Part shown: piece after piece, positions 1-5,047 of the stretch
How positions within the stretch are numbered: position 1 is the stretch's first letter
Layout of the letters: each line of letters starts with the position of its first letter
DNA from: Fimenecus sp051881395
Lineage (GTDB): Bacteria; Bacillota; Clostridia; Oscillospirales; Acutalibacteraceae
Direction of reading: 5' to 3'
Length of the DNA stretch: 5,047 nt
Assembly (NCBI GenBank): GCA_051881395.1
Contig: JBJEPU010000203.1
Location: 1-5,047 of the forward strand
Translations under genes and position numbers: made by a program
Notes under the pieces: generated by a model
What the model was told of the DNA's origin: nothing
Seen by the model: the letters and a program-made list of their open reading frames with translations, nothing else
The model's database searches: none

Positions 1-1111
1 CGCCGATAGCTTTGATTTGCGTTTCCACGGCGTTTATCGCTTCGGAATACTCGGCAGTCACGGCAGCTTTCGGGATTGCGGCAAGCGTGTAGCACTCCGA
101 AAAAGACCAAACGGTTTTGGGCGGCATGGGAATACACTCATATTGCGTTTTGCCCAAGCCTGCCTGCACCTCTACATAATACCCGGCTTTGTCCGTCAGC
201 ATTTTCTGCCAATGGGCAGAGCCTTTTCTGTGCCCCCAAGAAAACAGCTTGCGTCCCTTTAAATTATGGCTTGAAATCTGCAAAAGCCCAAAGCCGTCAC
301 TGTCTACATTGGCGATGAATTTGTCCGCATCGGGCGCAATATCATAAAAATAATCAATCGTATCGGGGATATTTTCAGGATAGGATACCTCTACGCCGTT
401 ATCAAACGGTATGGTGGATTTTTTGATGCCCATGCCGTCGGAATTGTTGTAGGCGCTGACGGCGGGCACAATCACCCGCCCGCCTTGAAATTCAGGCGAC
501 GCCATTGTGCTCCACCAATACATCGGCACAACCTCGGTATTGGGATTTTCAATCCGCACGGCGGTCATCAGCCGGTTTTCCTCCAACCAAAAATCCATTT
601 GATAATAGATTTCTCGGGTGCGTTCAAATTCGTAAAACCGCAAAACCTCCTCGCCGTTTTTGCCCGTGACAAACGCGCAGTACATTTGCGAACAGGTAAA
701 AGGCGAATGACCGATTACGCCGCAATTCCATTCCACACCGCCCGAAAACCAAGCGTTGCGAATACTCAAATTGCGAAAGCGAATCACATCGTTGGTGTAA
801 AGAATATCTTTTTTCTGTTTTTTATCGTACAATTTCCAAAGCCGCCCGCCGAGCGTCGGCAGAAATTCGGCATACAGATATTCATTCTCCAAAACAGCTA
901 CGGTAATTTCCTGCTCGAATTCCTCCGAATAGGCATTTTGCTGTGTATACGGGTAAGCGGTTTCGCGGTAACCGTAGTCGATAAACAACCCCTCAAAATC
1001 GTCAATGGTGGATTTTGTTTTGTGCGCTTCTTTTACTTGTGACAGGTGCGGCAAATGGTTTTCGCTTGTAAAGGCAGAAACGCGGTATGTTCTTGTTTCA
1101 AGTCTCGGCAT
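1..1111 (-). CDS. DUF5107 domain protein, second paralogue (3' end beyond window)
   Basis: This reading frame stays open from the ATG at 1111 down to the window edge, giving 370 residues with no stop. It is an N-terminal fragment of a longer protein. The function is unknown. It is clearly homologous to the upstream gene: VLENEYL (73-79), FLPTLGGRL (83-91), the FSGGVEWNC block (122-130), His135, the tryptophan pair WW (199-200), FSWGH (290-294) and YYVEVQAG (311-318) all have counterparts there in the same order. These motifs fit the DUF5107 family, which I believe adopts a galactose-mutarotase-like beta-sandwich. The first 70 residues differ from the paralogue. No signal peptide or membrane segment is visible, so it is probably cytoplasmic. 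A TPR half after residue 370 is expected by analogy but lies outside the window. The start is fixed by a strong Shine-Dalgarno site 7 nt upstream. It follows the first gene by 19 bp, so the two are almost certainly co-transcribed. Confidence 0.85.
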   Translation of the reverse strand, partial: MPRLETRTYRVSAFTSENHLPHLSQVKEAHKTKSTIDDFEGLFIDYGYRETAYPYTQQNAYSEEFEQEITVAVLENEYLYAEFLPTLGGRLWKLYDKKQKKDILYTNDVIRFRNLSIRNAWFSGGVEWNCGVIGHSPFTCSQMYCAFVTGKNGEEVLRFYEFERTREIYYQMDFWLEENRLMTAVRIENPNTEVVPMYWWSTMASPEFQGGRVIVPAVSAYNNSDGMGIKKSTIPFDNGVEVSYPENIPDTIDYFYDIAPDADKFIANVDSDGFGLLQISSHNLKGRKLFSWGHRKGSAHWQKMLTDKAGYYVEVQAGLGKTQYECIPMPPKTVWSFSECYTLAAIPKAAVTAEYSEAINAVETQIKAIG

Positions 1112-1116
1112 AACCA

Positions 1117-1126
1117 TTCTCCTTTT
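1117..1126 (-). promoter_or_regulatory. Ribosome binding site of the second DUF5107 gene
   Basis: On the minus strand AAAAGGAGAA lies in the 19-bp gap after the stop of the first gene, with the GGAG core 7 nt from the ATG at 1111. It is a near-ideal site and settles the start of a gene that has no stop within the window. The gap holds no promoter or terminator, which supports an operon. Confidence 0.85.
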
Positions 1127-1130
1127 CAAA

Positions 1131-4100
1131 TTACGCCGTAAAAAGTTCTTGATAGAAATGGGCGGCAAAGTGGCTGTTATCAAGGGAAAATGCTTTTTGG
1201 AATAGTTCTTCCGCATTTTCTTTTTCGCCTTTACCAAGAAGCCCCAGCGCTTTCATAAACAGGCAGTGCACGCGGTTTTTCTTATTCAAATCTTCGTCAA
1301 AGACCAGGAAATCGGGCAGAGAAACGGCAAAATAGTCGATTTTCACGGTATCGTCCAAATGCGTATCCGCATAGGCAATCAGTTTGTCAAAGCGGAGATT
1401 GGCGTCCGCGGTTTTGCCGAGTTTACAAAGAGCAAGACCTTGGCAGAAAATTGTTTCGGGCGGCTGGTCGTTGTAAAACATTGCGCTTTGCGGCTCGGAA
1501 AGTCCCGAAGAGGCTTTTTCAAAATATTTCTTTGCTTCTTCTGAATTGCCTGCTTTTTCATGCGCAATCCCCAATAAATAATTTTGCAGATTTTCCTGTG
1601 CGCCGTAGAGTTTACCCTCACCGAGGTTATGGGGGTAATCAAAGGTGCGCTCTAAAAGGGAAACGGCTGTTTCACATTCGCCGTTTTCGATTTCCTCTTT
1701 TGCCAAAGCACAAAGGGCGGCAACATACTGCGCGGGCGCTTTGCCCTCGCCGCCCTCCCACGGATGGAAAGAATGGGACAACAGGCAGTCAAGGGCTTTT
1801 TCATATTCGCCGTTTAAGTTTAAAAGCGTGACATATTCCGTGTATAAATCGTCGCGGAAAGCCACTAAATCCAAATGCTTTTCTAAACGCGCAAGGCGGT
1901 CTTTCGGAGAAACTTGTGCTTTTTTGTAAAGCTGGTCTAATTCCATCAACACTCTTGCATCGGTTTTGTCAAGCGAGAATGCGGTTTCAAGTTCTTGCAA
2001 AGCCGCTTTTTCGTCGCCTTTTTTGTTGTAATATGCAAGGGCAAGGTTGCGGTGCGCCGTCGGGAATTGCGGCTTTTTCTTTACGGCGTTTTCCCAACAG
2101 GCGATTGCATCGTCATAGCGTTTTTTGTCATAGTACAGACAGCCGAGATAGTAATTTGCCATGGCGTTGTTTTCGCAGTTTTTGATTGCATTTTCAAGAA
2201 CAAGCATATCATCAAGTCTGTGCGGGAAGCAGAGGTAACTGTCCGCTTGTTCTGCTTGTTCCAAGCAACCTTTGGCGGTTTCGGTATCACCGAGAAGTGC
2301 GTATAAATCGGCAAGGTGAACCTGCACCAACGGATACGCGGATTTTGTTTCCAGCAAAACTCGGATTGCATCTTCGTAAAAACCGCCCGCTTTGTATTCA
2401 AGCGCGATTTCAATAGCGGTATCTACGCGCATTTCAGTCGTCTCTCCCAAAATGCGGCGGCTGATAAAGTCCATCGGGTCAAGAGAATTTGTTTCTTTGG
2501 CAAGGTTTACCGCCTCGCTTTCTCTGCCGAGTTTAAGAAGAAGCAGCGATTTTAGATTTCGCGCCTTATAATTTCGGCTGTTTTTGATGATTGCATTTTC
2601 AATGTGGTCTAACGCCGTCTCATATTCGCCGTTTCGCGCCGAAATGCAGGCAAGGAAATAAAACGCCCCCTCCTGACAGGCGTTGCTCCACGCCGCTTTG
2701 TAAAACGCATCATAACTTTCCGCAAGTCTGTTTTGGTAAAGCAGGCACAACCCCAAATTGTAGTAAGGCTCCGAGTCATAGGGATTGGGATTGGAACGGG
2801 TCGCTTTTTCAATGGCTTTTCTGAAATAGGGCTCGCTCTCCAAAAACTGTCCTCTTTTGAATAAAAGCATGCCATAAGCGTTATTGAGGCGAATGTCTGT
2901 TGCGTCGCGGCGCAGTCCTTCCAAATAGTAGTCCTCGGCTAAGTAGGTTGCGTGGCGATATTGCTCAATATGTAAGCCGTACAAATACAAATCCTCGGTG
3001 GTTTTGCAGTCTTTCGGCTCAGGCGGGCAGACAGCGGGCGGCGTGGGCTCCTGCTTTTTGCCGTTGACTATGTAGTTGAGAACTTGTCTGCCGCTTTTCA
3101 ATATTTTAATTTTTTCAACCGTTTCGGGATTTTTGATTTGAATTTCGGCGGTTTCGCTTGGCAGTAACACAATGCTTTCGCTTTGCGTGACTTTACCGTT
3201 TGCAAGTGTCTCTACGGTGATTTCGCCCACATTGCCCGAGGCATACAGATGCACCGCGCCGTTTTCAAAATTCATAGCAAGGTCTTTTGTGGCATTGTGC
3301 ACCGTGCCGATTTGCTTATACGGCATAAAATACTGAGTAAAGCGCTTTTCCTCCATGGGGGCTATAAAGGTGAAATCGGGCTGATTGTCGGTAAAGCACC
3401 CTGTCATCAGTTCTACATAGGGACCGTCCTCGTCCGTCAAATTTCTGTCCCACGCCTTGCCGAAATCACCGCACCCCCAAGTCCATTGCTTTTTGCCGGG
3501 GGCAACATGGTGGTCGGCAACATGGAGAATACCGGCATTTACGCCGTCATCATAACCGCCCACGAAATCATAGTCGGATTTTGCCGCCATATAAGAAGTG
3601 GGCACAGGCAAGTTTTTATAGCGGGAAATATCCACTCCGCGGCTGTAATCCACCTTGTAATAGGTGCCTGTTGCAATGGGGAAAGTGGATGAAGCGCGTT
3701 TGCCGTGGTCCATTACCGTGGTGACATCGGGCGGGAAAATACTGCGGGTGTTGTCGTTCACCGCAACGGCAGGGTTTGCCCACCACAAGAAGGTTTGCGG
3801 TACATCGGTGCGGTTATATAACTGCGCTTTAATCTCAATATAAGTGCTGTCGGGGTACAGCGTAAAGCGCGCCATACCTTTGGTGCGGAACATATTTTCA
3901 ATTTCGCTCATTACAACGGTCGCAGAGCCGTCCGCATTTTCAAAGTATGTATAATCCACCTCGTCAAAGGTGCTGGGTCTGTGGTGCTGGGGCCAGTTAA
4001 ACTCAATACCGCCCGAAATCCACGGCCCTGCAAGCCCGACAAGGGCGGGCTTAATAACCTGATTGTAATATACAAAATCGTAGCCGTTGGTTTTATCGGT

Positions 4101-4358
4101 GGCACGCTGAATTCTGCCGCCGATTTCAGGCAAAAGCATCACCTTTATGTAGTCATTTTCCAAAAAAAACGCCTTGTACGCTTTATCGGTTTTCGTGTCG
4201 TAAATTTTATCGATTACGGGGTGCGGATATACCTTGCCCGACGAGCCCTGATACACGCGTTTTTCCAAAAACATCGGATTTTTGTCGGGCGCGCCGATTT
4301 CATATGTGGGGAGTATGACCGTTTCTTCCCAGACCATTACTTTTGAAAACTGTTTCAT
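1131..4358 (-). CDS. DUF5107 domain protein with C-terminal TPR array
   Basis: This is a complete 1075-residue protein with no experimentally known role that I can name. Residues about 8-350 form a DUF5107 domain. Recognisable blocks are TYEIGAPDKNPMF (18-30), LPEIGGRI (76-83, typical of mutarotase/aldose-epimerase-like folds), the ISGGIEFNWPQHHRP block (114-128), WWANPAV (192-198), WTWGCGDFGKAWDR (292-305) and DGPYVELMTG (311-320). About 80 residues of probable beta strand follow, then a proline-rich linker (437-448). From about residue 455 to the end come TPR-like helix pairs, clearest at 491-520, 530-559, 564-593, 597-627, 676-705, 732-764, 766-797, 922-950, 968-995 and 1030-1060. No signal peptide or membrane helix is seen, so it is likely cytoplasmic. 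The role is inferred to be sugar or glycan handling in the sandwich domain, with the TPR part binding partners or oligomerising. An enzyme has not been shown. Met1 is preferred because AGAGG lies 5 nt upstream; Met8 lacks such a site. It is the first gene of a pair with a paralogue 19 bp downstream. Confidence 0.9.
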   Translation of the reverse strand: MKQFSKVMVWEETVILPTYEIGAPDKNPMFLEKRVYQGSSGKVYPHPVIDKIYDTKTDKAYKAFFLENDYIKVMLLPEIGGRIQRATDKTNGYDFVYYNQVIKPALVGLAGPWISGGIEFNWPQHHRPSTFDEVDYTYFENADGSATVVMSEIENMFRTKGMARFTLYPDSTYIEIKAQLYNRTDVPQTFLWWANPAVAVNDNTRSIFPPDVTTVMDHGKRASSTFPIATGTYYKVDYSRGVDISRYKNLPVPTSYMAAKSDYDFVGGYDDGVNAGILHVADHHVAPGKKQWTWGCGDFGKAWDRNLTDEDGPYVELMTGCFTDNQPDFTFIAPMEEKRFTQYFMPYKQIGTVHNATKDLAMNFENGAVHLYASGNVGEITVETLANGKVTQSESIVLLPSETAEIQIKNPETVEKIKILKSGRQVLNYIVNGKKQEPTPPAVCPPEPKDCKTTEDLYLYGLHIEQYRHATYLAEDYYLEGLRRDATDIRLNNAYGMLLFKRGQFLESEPYFRKAIEKATRSNPNPYDSEPYYNLGLCLLYQNRLAESYDAFYKAAWSNACQEGAFYFLACISARNGEYETALDHIENAIIKNSRNYKARNLKSLLLLKLGRESEAVNLAKETNSLDPMDFISRRILGETTEMRVDTAIEIALEYKAGGFYEDAIRVLLETKSAYPLVQVHLADLYALLGDTETAKGCLEQAEQADSYLCFPHRLDDMLVLENAIKNCENNAMANYYLGCLYYDKKRYDDAIACWENAVKKKPQFPTAHRNLALAYYNKKGDEKAALQELETAFSLDKTDARVLMELDQLYKKAQVSPKDRLARLEKHLDLVAFRDDLYTEYVTLLNLNGEYEKALDCLLSHSFHPWEGGEGKAPAQYVAALCALAKEEIENGECETAVSLLERTFDYPHNLGEGKLYGAQENLQNYLLGIAHEKAGNSEEAKKYFEKASSGLSEPQSAMFYNDQPPETIFCQGLALCKLGKTADANLRFDKLIAYADTHLDDTVKIDYFAVSLPDFLVFDEDLNKKNRVHCLFMKALGLLGKGEKENAEELFQKAFSLDNSHFAAHFYQELFTA
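1134..2996 (-). other. TPR-like helical repeat region of the DUF5107 protein
   Basis: Residues about 455-1075 of the 1075-residue protein are rich in the TPR signature: small residues at helix-packing positions, then Y/F-x-x-A-I/L and a terminal acidic or proline turn. Good examples are ANYYLGCLYYDKKRYDDAI (734-752) and LGIAHEKAGNSEEAKKYF (929-946). I count at least ten plausible units, some degenerate (about 640-675 and 800-905). Arrays like this usually form a superhelical protein-binding scaffold. Which partner is bound cannot be seen. The repeats are diverged at the DNA level, so this is not a recent tandem duplication. Confidence 0.8.
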
Positions 4359-4363
4359 ACGAA

Positions 4364-4368
4364 CCTCT
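4364..4368 (-). promoter_or_regulatory. Ribosome binding site of the first DUF5107 gene
   Basis: AGAGG on the minus strand sits 5 nt before the ATG at 4358. It is weaker and closer than the site of the downstream paralogue, but it supports Met1 over Met8 as the start. Confidence 0.65.
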
Positions 4369-4382
4369 AAAATATTGAAAAT

Positions 4383-4411
4383 TTGACATTCTATTTATTC
4401 AATTATATAAT
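4383..4411 (+). promoter_or_regulatory. Consensus sigma-A promoter facing trmO
   Basis: A perfect -35 box TTGACA (4383-4388) and a perfect -10 box TATAAT (4406-4411) are separated by exactly 17 bp. Transcription would start near 4418. The sequence just upstream (about 4367-4382) is almost all A/T and could act as an UP element. The orientation and spacing suit constitutive expression of the housekeeping gene trmO, leaving a leader of about 120 nt. Confidence 0.8.
4402..4411. repeat. 10-bp perfect palindrome shared by both -10 boxes
   Basis: ATTATATAAT equals its own reverse complement. It supplies TATAAT on the plus strand (4406-4411) and on the minus strand (4407-4402). The two -10 boxes overlap by 2 bp, so polymerase could open this site in only one direction at a time. 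Confidence 0.85.
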
Positions 4412-4430
4412 AAAACCCAATACAATGCTT
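4402..4430 (-). promoter_or_regulatory. Possible promoter of the DUF5107 operon
   Basis: The minus strand reads TATAAT at 4407-4402, giving a predicted start near 4395 and a leader of about 37 nt before the ATG at 4358. With a 17-bp spacer the -35 position (4430-4425) reads AAGCAT, which is far from consensus. If this is the real promoter, it probably needs an activator or is weak. An alternative -10 (TAGAAT, 4393-4388) has no better -35 partner. Confidence 0.5.
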
Positions 4431-4530
4431 ACGAAAATCGACCGAAAAGTTTAGAATTCCTATCACAAAATAAACGGTACACGGCAAAAGCGGCAGATGC
4501 AATGTTTTGCAACGCACCCACCCTTACTTT

Positions 4531-4535
4531 GGAGG
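4531..4535 (+). promoter_or_regulatory. Ribosome binding site of trmO
   Basis: GGAGG is a strong Shine-Dalgarno core, but it lies only 4 nt before the ATG at 4540, shorter than the usual 5-9 nt. The next in-frame ATG (4558, Met7) would have 22 nt of spacing, so 4540 remains the better start. Confidence 0.75.
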
Positions 4536-4539
4536 CAAT

Positions 4540-5047
4540 ATGGAGAAAGACATTCCCATGCGCGTGATTGCGCATATACACAGCGATTTCCCAGAAAAAT
4601 TCGGTATTCCGCGGCAAAGCGGCATTATTGACGAACTGCAATCTACTGTTGTATTCGAGCCCGAATACCGCAACCCCGCCGCGTTTCGGGGGTTAGAGGG
4701 ATTTTCGCACCTGTGGCTTTTGTGGCAGTTTTCGAAATGTGCCGACAAAGATTGGTCGCCGACCGTGCGCCCGCCGCGGCTGGGCGGCAACACCCGCATG
4801 GGCGTTTTTGCGACGCGCTCACCGTTTCGCCCAAACCACATCGGGCTTTCGTGTGTGCGGCTTTTAAAAATGGATTTTAAAAGCGAAAACGCACCGATTT
4901 TGCTTGTGGCGGGCGCGGATTTGATGGACGGCACGCCGATTTTGGATGTGAAACCCTACCTCCCCTACGCCGACAGCGTACCGAACGCCACTGGTGGGTT
5001 TGCGTTACAAACGAAAGAGGATATTTTACGGGTGGATTTTCCCGATG
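4540..5047 (+). CDS. trmO: tRNA (N6-threonylcarbamoyladenosine37-N6)-methyltransferase TrmO, C-terminus cut by window
   Basis: TrmO (older names TsaA, YaeB) uses S-adenosylmethionine to methylate t6A at position 37 of tRNA-Thr, giving m6t6A, and fine-tunes decoding in the cytoplasm. The visible 169 residues contain the family landmarks in order: FGIPRQSGI (21-29), YRNPAAFRGLEGFSHLWLL (43-61), PPRLGGNTRMGVFATRSPF (78-96), RPNHIGLSCV (97-106) and the ADLMDGTPILDVKPYLPYAD block (126-145). These make up the compact beta-barrel SAM-binding domain. The last visible residues, from about 150, begin the smaller C-terminal domain. The E. coli protein is about 235 residues, so some 60 residues are probably missing to the right. 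The RPN segment has His99 where Pro is common in this family. It is transcribed away from the DUF5107 operon from a consensus promoter and has no visible functional link to it. The family assignment is firm. Confidence 0.93.
   Translation, partial: MEKDIPMRVIAHIHSDFPEKFGIPRQSGIIDELQSTVVFEPEYRNPAAFRGLEGFSHLWLLWQFSKCADKDWSPTVRPPRLGGNTRMGVFATRSPFRPNHIGLSCVRLLKMDFKSENAPILLVAGADLMDGTPILDVKPYLPYADSVPNATGGFALQTKEDILRVDFPD

Larger units (their letters stand above)
4359..4539. other. Divergent intergenic region
   Basis: These 181 bp separate the start codons of the minus-strand DUF5107 operon and plus-strand trmO. The left part (about 4361-4415) is strongly AT-rich and carries the promoter elements for both directions. 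The right part (about 4418-4539) would be a leader of roughly 120 nt for trmO. It contains only a weak 5-bp inverted repeat (TGCAA 4498-4502 with TTGCA 4507-4511) and a 9-codon ORF (4425-4454) without a Shine-Dalgarno site. I recognise no riboswitch, T-box or catabolite-response element here. Confidence 0.7.

Noticed and set aside
485..1042. Plus-strand open frame of 185 codons
   Set aside because: It lies antisense inside the second DUF5107 gene, whose homology to its neighbour is clear. The translation shows no recognisable domain and there is no good Shine-Dalgarno site.
1112..1130. Possible promoter or terminator between the two DUF5107 genes
   Set aside because: The 19-bp gap holds only the ribosome binding site of the second gene. 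It is too short for either element and shows no hairpin.
3183..3692. Plus-strand open frame of 169 codons
   Set aside because: It is antisense to the conserved DUF5107 domain of the large gene, with no recognisable family and no promoter or ribosome binding site. It is a shadow frame.
4032..4052. GC-rich inverted repeat AAGCCCG/CGGGCTT with a 7-nt loop, resembling a terminator stem
   Set aside because: It lies inside the coding sequence of the conserved DUF5107 domain and no T-tract follows on either strand. It is explained by the codons for a KPALVGLAG stretch.
4425..4454. Nine-codon ORF MLTKIDRKV in the trmO leader
   Set aside because: It starts only about 7 nt after the predicted transcription start, has no ribosome binding site and no run of regulatory codons. 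It is likely chance.
4524..4934. Minus-strand open frame of 136 codons
   Set aside because: It is antisense to trmO, whose motifs are unmistakable. The translation is low-complexity, rich in Ser, Arg and Pro.

Overview
The window looks like an ordinary chromosomal stretch from a Firmicute, probably an anaerobic clostridium of the Oscillospiraceae/Lachnospiraceae kind. The grounds are strong purine-rich Shine-Dalgarno sites, consensus-like sigma-A promoter elements, intermediate GC content, and a large DUF5107/TPR protein of a type I associate with gut and rumen clostridia. The taxonomic call is inference from general character, not from a marker gene.

Layout: two genes on the minus strand form a tight pair (4358 to 1131, then 1111 running off the left edge). 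They are read away from a 181-bp divergent intergenic region at 4359-4539. One plus-strand gene (4540 to beyond the right edge) leaves that region in the other direction. No RNA genes, mobile elements, CRISPR arrays or clear terminators were seen.

The minus-strand pair encodes two paralogues. The first is complete: 1075 residues, an N-terminal DUF5107 domain resembling the galactose-mutarotase/aldose-epimerase beta-sandwich fold, a proline-rich linker, then about 600 residues of TPR-like helical repeats. The second starts 19 bp after the first stops and shows 370 residues of a clearly related but diverged DUF5107 domain before the window ends. It is easily missed because it has no stop codon in the window. 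The family has no function that I know of. The fold resemblance, the conserved aromatic, His and Glu residues, and the duplication suggest two cytoplasmic carbohydrate-handling proteins of different specificity.

The plus-strand gene is trmO (tsaA/yaeB type), the SAM-dependent methyltransferase that makes m6t6A37 in tRNA-Thr. It is a housekeeping gene with no obvious functional link to the DUF5107 pair.

The most striking non-coding feature is the divergent promoter. A perfect TTGACA-17-TATAAT element faces trmO, and its -10 box lies inside a 10-bp perfect palindrome that also supplies a TATAAT box to the minus-strand operon. The two genes therefore appear to share one -10 region.
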